Source of the DNA: Apodospora peruviana | Lineage: Eukaryota; Ascomycota; Sordariomycetes; Sordariales; Lasiosphaeriaceae | DNA: 64,000 nucleotides | Direction: 5' to 3' | Assembly (NCBI GenBank): GCA_033439685.1 | Contig: JAUEDM010000004.1 | Coordinates: 4,588,001 to 4,652,000 of the forward strand | Shown: positions 8,273 to 17,596 of the stretch, piece by piece | Position numbering within the stretch: the stretch's first letter is position 1 | Layout: every line of letters begins with the position of its first letter | Notes under the pieces: model-generated | Told to the model about the DNA's origin: nothing | Seen by the model: the letters and a program-made list of their open reading frames with translations, nothing else | Database searches by the model: none | Position numbers and translations under genes: made by a program

Positions 8273-9169
8273 ATGAAAACAGTCTTTGCTTTCGCACTAT
8301 TGGCCGGGTGGGTGCAGCGTGTCTGCTGTCACTTTGTCCTGACCTACCCGGGATGGAGGGGCATGACTCTCATCACCAACGAGACGTTTCCTAATGGCAT
8401 GCAGTGGCAATATCCTTGTGCGTCCACCCCCTAATTATCTACCATTTTGCATCAGGTTACGAACAAACTCTGCTCATAGGCGGCGGCATCGGCGTAACCA
8501 CAAACAGAACCTACTGGCCTCTCACCGGTGGCGCCGTCGCGGTCCAGCCGGGCTGGTTCCATGGCCACTCGTCGACGACGCTCTTCGTGAATCTCGGTCT
8601 CGGCGAAGCACCATACAACCACTCGTTCGCCATGACCAAGTTCCACGTCTCCGGCCCGCCGGGGGATAACCCGTACCCCGGCACGGCCTGTCTGCCGAGT
8701 GTACCGCTGCCGGCGGGGGTAACGCCCAAGAAGGGTGACTTGGCAACGATCCAGGTTATCGAGTTGCATAATCACGGTGCTGGGGCATATAATGTGCGTC
8801 ACTCTTCTAACAGTCTCTTGACATTGAGTTGACTGACTGACTGACTGACGGCAACAGTGCGTCGACATCGAGTTCACCGATGACGAGAGCCTCATCCCGC
8901 CCGTGAACGAGAGCACCTGCTTCAATAGCACGAATCTGGTGGTCGACGGCGTGTCTATTGTCCCGACTCTGCAATCCGGAGAGTTTTGTCAGGATTTTGG
9001 AAGCCCGAACGGGACTATCCCCGGCGGCACGACGCCTCCAGCGTCGTCGGTCACGGAACCGAATCCTAGCTCGTCGGTGCCAACCGCTGCGGGCGTGAGC
9101 AATAATGTTGCTAAGGGGGCACTGGTCTCGTGGGGATTGGTTTCTGGAGTGGTTTATTTGGCCTTGTAA
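8273..9169 (+). CDS. X325/Bim1-like GPI-anchored copper-binding protein (LPMO-like)
   Basis: Three exons are inferred: 8273-8417, 8480-8793 and 8858-9169, giving 256 aa. The signal peptide ends so that the mature chain starts with His (HFVLTYPGWRG), the copper histidine of the LPMO-like X325 family. Splicing the first 62-nt intron restores the conserved YPCGG motif, followed by NRT-WPLTGG and the HGHSS segment. Exon 3 has a Ser/Thr/Pro-rich linker and a hydrophobic C-terminus typical of a GPI anchor. X325 proteins keep an LPMO-like fold but are thought to handle copper at the cell wall and not to cleave polysaccharide. Both donors read GTGCGT. The second intron carries a GACT tandem run. Confidence 0.9.
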
Positions 9170-9602
9170 TGCTTGCCGAGAAAAGATTTCTTCGTGGGCG
9201 TCTGTCGCTGTCCATCCATGTGGAAAAGATAAAGTCTTAAGAGATGTGATTACATCAAAAACCTTTGGCATACCTCACACTGACATATGGCTTTCGTAGT
9301 CGTAATGGTATGTGATTGCGGTTCTCAGCCTGTGGTACTTACTTCTCAGTGGTAGTACTAATCATTCTCCAGTTCGAGAGCTTCGAAATGTAAGGTACCC
9401 AATAACAGGAAGCTGCCAAGTTATCCCGATTCCGGAACACGGCACGGCGCCAGTCACGGCGCATGTACTGCCGAGCAGTCATGCGGGGGTGCTCTGCATG
9501 CCAAGTCAAGTGCCATCATCTGCATTACCACAACTGAATCCTTAATGTCCTACATATCGATGTCAGATCCGTTGGACTCCCAAGTGATATTCACATCACA
9601 GA
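9170..9602. other. Intergenic, nothing recognised
   Basis: 3' region of the X325 gene and leader of the next gene. No further ORF with homology, RNA gene or repeat was recognised. Confidence 0.6.
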
Positions 9603-10617
9603 ATGACCGCCCAAGTCCTGTCGCCCCGACTTCAAGCGTTCACTGAACCTGGCATAGAAGATGTGAGTGAGAAGTCGAAACCAGCACCTCACGACGTCTT
9701 AACAGGCCTAAACTACTGGAAAGACCCCGGCGACGGATCCGCACCGACTCCTCTCGTTGTTGGAGGGTAAGTCCCTCCTCACCCCCAATATAAACCAAGA
9801 CAAGACCCGATGTTGACCCCATGTCTCCACAGAGGAACGATCACTAACAAGCGTCCCACCATCCGACAGCCCGTCACAGTCACCGATATCACCGGCTCCT
9901 CCGAGAACTACACCATCGACAGCCATGGGTTCCAGTACCTCTTCCATCCCAGCCAGTCCAAAGAATTCGTCGACGAATCCAAGATCAAGACAGAGTACTA
10001 CCCTCAATGCGTCGACCTTCTCGAATCCGTGACCGGCGCCAATCGTATCTTCATCTTCGACCACAAGGTCCGCCGCGGCCCGACTCATTGGCATAATTTA
10101 GGCGTCAACAACCTAGCCAACCGCGGTCCCGTCACCCGTGTCCATGTAGATCAGTCGTACGATGGCGCGGAGATGGTTCTCCGGCGATGGCTGCCTGATG
10201 AGGCGGATGAGCTTGCCAAGAGACGGTATCAGATCATCAACGTACGTGGCATGTCTCCCAGATATGATGATCTAGCTAACACCACGTTGGCGGAAACAGG
10301 TCTGGCGCCCAATCAAAACGATTCTAAAAGATCCAATCGCTGTAGCCGACGCAAATTCCATCCCTGAGACGGATCTCGTGCCCGCCAAGAGCATGTATGA
10401 TCAATACACGGGCGAGACTTGGACGGTGCGGCCCAGCTCAGCACATAGGTGGTACTTCAAGTATAAGCTTACGCCTGACGAGGTACTGCTCATCAAATGC
10501 TTCGATTCAGATCCAAAAGTGGCGAGACGCACGCCGCATTCTGCGTTTGAGGATCCGGATGAGATGAATGAGGAGCACAGGCAGAGCATCGAGGTGCGGT
10601 GCTTGGTTTTCCATTAA
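9603..10617 (+). CDS. CmcJ/NvfI-like non-haem oxygenase family protein (asaB/GA4-desaturase type)
   Basis: Exons 9603-9766, 9833-10241 and 10300-10617 give 296 aa; phases agree at both junctions. The family, common in fungal secondary metabolism, includes bacterial CmcJ (cephem methoxylation) and fungal AsaB/NvfI-type enzymes. Diagnostic stretches are LNYWKDPGDGS near the N-terminus, IFIFDHKVRR, VTRVHVDQSYDGA (with the likely metal-binding His-x-Asp) and the C-terminal VWRPI...AHRWYFKYKLTPDEVLLIKCFDS. No secondary-metabolite backbone gene is nearby, so a pathway cannot be assigned. A sequence at 9663-9705 resembles an intron but removing it breaks the frame, so it is kept as coding. Confidence 0.85.
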
Positions 10618-11293
10618 GCTGGCGAGATATACATGATGCAGTTCGGGGGCTACCTAGAAACTTGGAAACAGTCCATGACTCTGGGGTAACATTGTATTAC
10701 ACCCCGACAAACGTCCGGCTTGTTGCAGATATTTAGAGCGAGCACACGCAGCCAAGAGAAAACGCGCCGTCTGCAATGCAACTTCAATGTTAATCAACTA
10801 CCTAGTTGGATTTACAGCACGTCGTGTAACAGGTACGAGATATGAAAACTGAGTTTTGACTAAGGGAAAAGCACGACGTCTTCGCGGCGGCATGACGTGG
10901 AAAAGCGGCGTTTGGCTGAGACGTTAGACTAAACCTTAATTCCTTTGTAGCCCCTTCGAAGCCACTCCTAACTTGTAAAACTTCGAAACGCGAGATTTTT
11001 AACATCTCCCTTTTATAGTAGGCCTGGATGGATCACTGCTCAGCGTTTGTACATTTCCTGCCTGCTACGAATTACAGCCCATCTGGAAGCCAAGTTGAGA
11101 TAATAATGCCCAGACTCAGAAAACCTCTCGGCACAGTTGCGGCAGACCCCAAATGCTGATGCTGGCGCCCTTAGCACCACGACTACGCGTCTCGCAGTAG
11201 CAGCAGGCCCAGGTTCGTTCGTCTATGGCACTCCTTCTCCTCCCCGGATAGTTTGATCACAACTCTTAACCAAAATCTGCAACATGGTCCCAG
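10618..11293. other. Intergenic; probably holds the missing 5' exon of the next gene
   Basis: No complete gene seen. A branch-point-like CTTAAC and an acceptor CAG at 11291-11293 precede the open frame of the next gene. An upstream coding exon is therefore likely within about 11100-11230, but no ATG exon joins cleanly in phase. Confidence 0.45.
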
Positions 11294-11926
11294 CCCGAAC
11301 ATGAAGGCATCAAGAACACTGCAACCGAAGTAGCAGCAGCGGCCACAGCCAAAAAGAAAAGCTTGAAGCGCAAGTCCACCGAGGAGGCAACAACAGCAGA
11401 ACTCGCAGCAATAAAGAAAGCCAAAGCCCCCAAGCCGGCCGGGAGACCGGATGTCTTGGGCATCGAGCTCCCGTACGACCGGGACGACAAGAGCAGATTC
11501 CCCGTCTTCGACACGTGCGACACCGTCCGCCGCAAGATCCGCGCCTTTTTAGGGAGAGACGGTATCACGCAGGCCGCCTTCCTGCGCGCCATCGCCGCTG
11601 CCGCCGCTTTCGATGACGGCAGCCGGAAACTGAATGCCGCGGGGCTGGGTTACTTTATGCGGCGGAAGGACCCGCTGGAGGGCGCCGGGCAGTACTCTTA
11701 TGCTGCTTATGTGTTTTTTGAGAAGTTACGGATTCAGCGTGGAGGCAAAAAATCTGCCGAGCGCGAGGCCATGGAGATCATGCATTTCCGCCGTGCGGAC
11801 ATCGATATCTTCCATGATGGAGATGCAAAGGGGGGGGGGGGGGAGGGGGGGGGGATTGCTCTGTGTGCGGGACCTGCGGGTAAGAGGATTCATATGGATA
11901 AGTGGGGGACGGTGAGGACTCATTGA
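11294..11926 (+). CDS. DUF7726-like small nuclear-type protein (5' end unresolved)
   Basis: The open frame from a putative splice acceptor at 11293 to the TGA at 11926 encodes about 210 aa with no in-frame ATG at its start, so the first exon is missing from this model. It begins with Lys/Ala-rich basic clusters (AKKKSLKRK, AAIKKAKAPK) that could act as nuclear localisation signals. A helical module follows: DTCDTVRRKIRAFLGRDGI...AAFLRAI...YFMRRKDPLEG...SYAAYVFFEKLR, the pattern of fungal DUF7726 proteins. The C-terminus MDKWGTVR also fits that family and lies beyond an extreme poly-G tract, so the frame survives it. Function unknown. Confidence 0.65.
   Translation, partial: PEHEGIKNTATEVAAAATAKKKSLKRKSTEEATTAELAAIKKAKAPKPAGRPDVLGIELPYDRDDKSRFPVFDTCDTVRRKIRAFLGRDGITQAAFLRAIAAAAAFDDGSRKLNAAGLGYFMRRKDPLEGAGQYSYAAYVFFEKLRIQRGGKKSAEREAMEIMHFRRADIDIFHDGDAKGGGGEGGGIALCAGPAGKRIHMDKWGTVRTH
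11830..11854 (+). repeat. Coding poly-G tract, G14-A-G10
   Basis: A run of 14 G, one A and 10 G lies inside the DUF7726-like frame, encoding Gly4-Glu-Gly3. It is a likely G-quadruplex and slippage hot spot; any change not divisible by three would replace the conserved C-terminus. Confidence 0.9.
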
Positions 11927-12564
11927 TCATACCTGTCTGATGTTGTTACCTAGCGATAGGTATGTGGGAGAAAGGCGTTGTTTTGGTTATTGCGTTTTCT
12001 CAGGTAATTATGGACTACCGGAGACATGGTTGTCGTATTTTGACGTATGAGTTATTCGGGTCTAGACTACTTGCTGCCTTATAAGCATGGTTTGGTTTCC
12101 AGGGCGATATAATCAGAGAGTTCTGTTTATATTTTTCGTTAACCCCTTAGTATTTCATTTCCATATTCGAGACCAAGGTGATTTTGCCATTGACATGATA
12201 AAACGAGTGCCCTCAGGCTTTGGAAATGGTAACACTGTAGGTTTAAGTGCATAGACCAGGGTTTGTTTGAGAGATTGTATCTGGCTGGCATTCCTCGGGT
12301 TCTAGAATGCATTCCAGACTCCCTACTTTGGGTAACCACACTGCGGAGGCTGAGCAGTTGCATCAGTAGGGGCTGTGCAGACCCCAACTCCGTGTTCTGC
12401 CTCCACGCGGCTCCATCATCATCCCCGCACTGCCACCCACGATCATATGTTCTACTATCATCAAAACCCCGACACCAATCTCATCTCACAATTCTTGGAT
12501 GCCTCTATCCGTTCACACAGTAGCCTTCACGTACACCCATATCCAGCTATATAGTTCCTACATC
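11927..12564. other. Intergenic, nothing recognised
   Basis: 3' region of the DUF7726-like gene and leader of the following single-exon gene. A TATA-like CTATATAG lies about 20 bp before the ATG at 12565, too close for a classic promoter position. Confidence 0.5.
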
Positions 12565-14001
12565 ATGGATATCGGAACCATCATCACAGCGGTGGAGGCC
12601 GTGAACAAAGCCATCGAGATCTACAAGCGCATCGACGACCTCCCGCAGCAAATGACAAAACTAGGCGAACGCATGGAACGACAAAAGACAGTCCTCCTGC
12701 AGGTCGAAGCGTTCATCAGACAATACGGAGGTGACAGCGACTACCCGATCCTGCAGTCAGGCCAGACAGCCGACCTCAAGCGCATCCTGGGCAACATCAA
12801 AGACAACGCCGGGCGAGTATACGACCTTTTCGACAGGGTCGAAAAGGACATTCTGTCCCGCGAGCACAATCTCCAGTTCCGCCACAAGTGGGCCGCGCAG
12901 ATCTGGTTTGCGTTAGTTGAGAAGCAGCCGGACAAGATCCAGGATATCATGGACGAGATCAAACACGACAGGAAGGAGCTGAGCGATTACATTGGGATCA
13001 TGAATTCTGGGCTGGCCGCGCAGATCCTGAAGAAGGTTATCACTGCTGAGAGGCGTGCTGCCGAAGAACGCAGGAAGAATTTGGCACTGTTGGCGAAGAA
13101 GAACGCCGAAGCCAACAACAAGCCAAGTCCAAGTAAAGAGCTGGTGAAAGCTCCGTCACAGGACAAGCAGAAAAATCCAACGCCAACAAACAACAACAAC
13201 AACAACGGAAGCAACAAACCAACCAAAGAGATAGCGATACCAAAACCCCGACCAAAACCATCACCATCCGTCTCCCCCCTCCCTACACGAAGGGACTACA
13301 AAGTCCTCTTTGTCGACCCGCGCAACCAAGCCCGTAGCGTGGTAGCAGAAGCCTACCTGAAGCTCAACGCCCAGCTGACACGCAAAGCGGGGGCCAAAGC
13401 CGTCTGGCGCATAAAATCGATGCACTCAGCCGGCTTCTTTGTCAGAAACAGGAGCAATATTACCGATATAATCGACAAGGAGCTTGACTACAGCCAGCCG
13501 TCTAATAGATTCCCGCTCGTCGACGGAGCGGAACCGCCGAACCCAGTCGCTATGGCTGCCTTATTCGACAACAACTCGTACCCGTACAGTTTCAAAAAGG
13601 GTATTCAGGAAAAGATGACCGCTAAACGGTCTTGCGGGTTGAGGAGGGATATTTTCAAGAACTATGACTACATCATTGTGTTTACGAATCGTGAGCATGA
13701 GAATATGGTTAAGCTGAAGGAGGCGCTTTATAAGAAGGGGGAGAACGGGGAGAGGGGGAAGGGGAGGGTGTTGCATTTGGGTATGTATACGCCGCTGAGG
13801 AATGGCGCGCCGAGGGATATTGTTACTGTTGCGCCGCGGAAGGGGGATGATGGCAAGACTGTGGAGAGGAGGAGCGATTGGAACATGAAGGTGTCGGAGA
13901 TCAAGATTGCTATTAGAGCGTTTTTGAAGGAGGAGATGAGGTGGGAGAAGCCGGATGAGACCCAATTGGGAATGAAGGGTAGTGCTGAGTTGACTGTCTA
14001 A
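12565..14001 (+). CDS. Helical NLR-N-terminal-like domain fused to a degenerate low-molecular-weight phosphatase domain
   Basis: A 478-aa single-exon protein. Residues 1-170 are helical and begin MDIGTIITAVEAVNKAIEIY, resembling N-terminal domains (HeLo-like/NN type) found on fungal STAND receptors and cell-death proteins. A charged, Pro/Asn-rich linker follows to about residue 250. Residues 250-470 align by eye with low-molecular-weight protein tyrosine phosphatase: VLFVDPRNQARSVVAEA occupies the P-loop position where active enzymes read C-x5-R-S, and WRIKSMHSAGF and FKNYDYIIVFTNREHENM match later core strands. The nucleophilic Cys is Asp and the second loop Cys is Ala, so catalysis should be absent. 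It may be a binding or sensor pseudophosphatase. There is no signal peptide. The first domain assignment is weaker than the second. Confidence 0.65.
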   Translation: MDIGTIITAVEAVNKAIEIYKRIDDLPQQMTKLGERMERQKTVLLQVEAFIRQYGGDSDYPILQSGQTADLKRILGNIKDNAGRVYDLFDRVEKDILSREHNLQFRHKWAAQIWFALVEKQPDKIQDIMDEIKHDRKELSDYIGIMNSGLAAQILKKVITAERRAAEERRKNLALLAKKNAEANNKPSPSKELVKAPSQDKQKNPTPTNNNNNNGSNKPTKEIAIPKPRPKPSPSVSPLPTRRDYKVLFVDPRNQARSVVAEAYLKLNAQLTRKAGAKAVWRIKSMHSAGFFVRNRSNITDIIDKELDYSQPSNRFPLVDGAEPPNPVAMAALFDNNSYPYSFKKGIQEKMTAKRSCGLRRDIFKNYDYIIVFTNREHENMVKLKEALYKKGENGERGKGRVLHLGMYTPLRNGAPRDIVTVAPRKGDDGKTVERRSDWNMKVSEIKIAIRAFLKEEMRWEKPDETQLGMKGSAELTV

Positions 14002-14618
14002 CGAGCGAGTTTATCACTGTCTAGTCAAGATAACTTGGGATATTTGTTATCTTGTCTAGTACGATACTCAGGTTCTTGTTGCTACCAGTGGTCCCTTTGG
14101 AGTGTGCCGTGTGGTCTTGCTTCGCTCAAACGGGAAATACTAGTAGTCCCGCTCACTTGTACCCATAGCTCCCCCTGGATAAAGGTACCAGACTACCCAG
14201 CATGTAGTGAACGATGAAAGACACAATCCTTCTAGAACCCCCAAGTCGCCGCCCCTGGGATGTTCCCGTAGCGGCGTGGCAGCTTAAGATTGTTCTGTCC
14301 AGTCAGAGAAGCTTCCATTGTGTCGACTAGTATTGTCCTCTTCCCGCAGCGGATATAATTCCCGTTCCCAATCTCCTTACCCGCATACTTCTGGCACGTC
14401 TTTGTTTATCTCACATATAACCTGATCTGCCATCTTGGTCAGAGGTCCTTGAAGTCATCCATCAATAGCCCACCCATTTAAGCAGCCTGCTTCAATCTAC
14501 ACAACTATCCCAATATAATAACACATTGATCACAAAGGTAGAAAAGGTAGAAACCAAGCTCAAAACAAAACCTCTTTGAAGTTAATGTACCTAGAGTACA
14601 TCTACATCATCCACCTCC
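14002..14618. other. Intergenic between convergent genes, nothing recognised
   Basis: Shared 3' flank of the pseudophosphatase gene (plus) and the small membrane protein gene (minus). Short frames only; no RNA gene or repeat recognised. Confidence 0.6.
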
Positions 14619-15028
14619 TCATACGCGCCATCCGCTCATCAAGATGAACATCAGGATCAAGATCACTGAACCGATAATACCATGGCTAACGCGCACCGCA
14701 AATTCCCACCACCGTACAAGCCAGACCCAACCTTTCCAGAACCGCTCTTCCCAATGGTAGCTGTCGGAATACATGTGCCGCGCAGATCGGTACCAATCGA
14801 CGGCACGTTCGCTATTGCGAAACAGACGACGGCAATAGACTGGCATTGACCAGATATCAACAACCCCTGGTCATCGGTGAACAGCCATCACTCACCTTTT
14901 GCTAGCGAGGACAGGGTCATCATCAAGTACAAAACCAAAGCGAGTTGAACAGCAGAGCAACCAAGGAAGCAAGCGCATGTGGGATCATAGAACGAAGTCG
15001 AGTTGGTACTTGAGGCTGAGACCTTCAT
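14619..15028 (-). CDS. Small two-pass membrane protein, unknown function
   Basis: Two exons, 14896-15028 and 14619-14839, joined across a 56-nt GTGAGT...CAG intron in phase 1, give 117 aa. The start is the ATG at 15028. The first hydrophobic segment (about residues 25-45, AVQLALVLYLMMTLSSLA) crosses the splice site region. The second lies near the C-terminus (GIIGSVILILMFILM). Between them is a Trp/Tyr/Arg-rich segment (DWYRSARHMYSDSYHW, WKGWVWLVRWWEF). No family was recognised. The agreement of splice signals, phase, open frame and two TM helices supports a real gene. Confidence 0.55.
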
Positions 15029-15753
15029 ATAAGCACATCACAAGAGACACATGACATAAGAATATAGGTATCATTCGTTATTCGCATCGATGTTTACGCA
15101 TCGCTGATGTACTACCGACATCTCATCGCTCATCCCCGAGGTATCTAGGTAGAAAAGAAATCATCTAGACCAAAGGAGACCAAGAGCAGATTCCAAGCCT
15201 GGAAAAGACGTCGACATGGTATCCTCGAAAGACAAAAGCAAACCGGCTCGTGATGATAATCCTATCCCACTAATCCCACTTTTATCTACCTCTACCATTT
15301 TTAAGATGCCGAAAGCAAATGTCTCGTCGTCTGCCTGTTCCAATGTCTGCGACCCCTTGCCTTTACCTTGCCAGTGACATAAAGAGCCAAAGGAAAGACG
15401 GATAAAAAAATGACGCCGCCATCTCATGTGAAACGCCATCACTGTGTGCACATTGATCATTGCTGACGCCCGAGAATAATACTTTTAGGAAACCGGACTC
15501 CAGTAGGAAACGGAAAACCACGTTGCAGGAGTGTGAGATTGGAATTGCCTTTTGGGAACGCAAAAATAAGAAAATAAAATGACAACTAAGAAAATTCGTA
15601 ACGCTGGTCGTCGTGGTGATGCGTTGCGAGGCCAGGGATGGCCGGCGCTGTGTGTTGTGATTCCCTCCCAGAACCGATCGTACACAGTGACCGGCACATG
15701 CCGTCCATCGACGTATTTACCGCCAACTTTGCCCTCCATATCAGACGGGCCTG
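15029..15753. other. Intergenic, 3' flank of the IFH1/CRF1-like gene
   Basis: No gene recognised. Several short minus-strand frames lack domains or splice support. Confidence 0.55.
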
Positions 15754-17596
15754 TTAGATCTGCAGGACCTCCATGTCCGAGATACTCCGGTGTCGCTTGT
15801 GATCAGCCCCTCCGAGGGGGTTGGCCGCTTTCCTCTTCTGTGACATGCTGGTGAGAGGACTGGCTGGCAGGTCAGCTAGGCCGTTCATTCCTGACACGGT
15901 GTTGCCTCTCTTTACTCTGCGCGCCGGCGTGATGGGCGTCGTCACCGTCTCCAGGCTCCCCGACTTGATACCTTTGAGGGTGCCATGGTAATACGGTCCT
16001 GAAAAGGCAAGCGAGTCCTGGCTGATTTGCTCGCTGAGAATGAGTTGCTGGTTGATTTGGTTGCGCCTGAAGGCGCCGACCGAGTTGGAGTTGTTTCCAA
16101 AGTGCTCCAGTAGAGGATGGACGTCCATCGAGGCGTCCGTGGCTCCGCTTGCTCCGCTGGCAGCGGTCTTGGGCCGGGTTGGGCTCGAGGCCACGTCTCC
16201 GAAGTAGTCAGTCTGCTCCGCCTCCTCTTCCTCGTCTGACGAGTCATGGTGAAAGGTGATGAAGTCCTCGAGGTGCAGCATGCTTTCTTCTTCGTCCGCT
16301 TCGGGAATATCAGCATCGGAGTCGTCAGTATCGACTCCGGTGGCGTCCGAAGTAAGTGGGAAAAATGCCTCGGCGGGACCAAACGGCTGGGTGTTCATAA
16401 AGTCGCCAAAGGTGTTGGACGAGAACATACCGCCCATCATGATGTAGCCTGGGTTGCTTAGAATGGGCGAGCAGTTAGACAGGTCTGGCGCGGCCAGGTT
16501 GAGGTCGAAGGACTCGGGCGAGAGGTCCAAGCGGTTCATCCTCTGTGGCGTAAAGATCATCATCTTGCGGGTTCTGGAATTGAGAACCGCAATAGGCTTC
16601 TTATCAGTGTCCAAGTTGAAGCGGCCGACACGAGGTTTGCCGTGAGGGAAGCGACGCGGGCGCTCGGTGTCCGACCCCGAAGAGACATCGACCGACTGAA
16701 TGCGCCTGATCTGCTTTCGGCGAACAGGAGGCTCAGGAACATCTTCCTCCGTGGTGTCACCATCAGCTGACAAGGAGCATTAGCACCGACCATAACCGCA
16801 TCCATGCACCCTTCAAAGCAAACTCACATTCATATCCGTCAAGATCCTGGACCACGGCAACTGGCGTCGATGCTTCGGTCGGGGGCTGGCTGGCCATGGG
16901 CGTGGCAAGCGGAGTGATCTCCTCGGAGATCTGGGCAACAAACTCCTCATCCGAGTCGGGTTCAAGGAGGTCCTGCGATCCGCTATGGAAGTCCCAGAAG
17001 GATCCCGAGTTGGATGAGTTGTCGTCGTTCTCAATCTCGCGACGGAAGGAGGGGTCAAGATTGTTCTGGTCGACGAAAATGTCTGGGAAGAAGCCGTGCA
17101 AGTCATCCGAAGTCTCGCTCGTCGTCGAGTCGGAATCGCTGTCTGGGACGCCTGCAAAGCGGACATGACGCTCCACATTGATCATGTCGTCCTGGAAAAT
17201 GAAGTTGGAAGGCAACTCTTCCGCAGCAGGAGCCTCTTGATCCGTGAGAATACCATCCCAACTTTCGGTCTCATCGGTGACATCGCCATCCTCAGGCTCG
17301 CCGTCATCTTCATCGTCATCGTCGTCGTCCTCATTCTCCTCATCCGCATCCTCGTCTTCGTCTATCACCGGCCGAGGGGGAACCAATGGTTTCTTTCGCG
17401 TCACGTTGGTTAGGATGTGCTCCTCCTCGGCCGCAAAGACATGCTCCTCGTCGTCTTCGTCAGAATCACTGACATCCTCGACGCCGGAATAGCCGTCATC
17501 GTCGGAGAGGTTGAGGGAGGAAGAAGTGTCGGAGCCCCGGCGCTTGGCAACCTTGACAGGCGTGGTCGGGTATTTTTGCCGAATGTTTCGGGACAT
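15754..17596 (-). CDS. IFH1/CRF1-like acidic transcription cofactor
   Basis: Exons 16828-17596 and 15754-16766, joined in phase across a 61-nt intron (GTGAGT...TCAG), give 593 aa from the ATG at 17596. The N-terminal third contains very long Asp/Glu runs. The central segment (DDMINVERHVRFAGVP, then FFPDIFVDQNNLDPSFRREIENDD and SFWDFH) resembles the conserved block of IFH1/CRF1, the Fhl1 partners that switch ribosomal-protein gene expression under TOR control in yeast. The C-terminal half is Ser-rich with basic motifs (RRKQIRR, QKRKAA) suited to nuclear import. An acceptor-like CAG near 17663 and an open frame extending beyond the ATG suggest a possible upstream coding exon. Family assignment is from motif memory and moderately sure. 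Confidence 0.65.

Noticed and set aside
9663..9705. GTGAGT...AACAG intron-like sequence in the CmcJ-like gene
   Set aside because: It is 43 nt long; removing it gives an immediate stop, while leaving it keeps the conserved LNYWKDPG frame.
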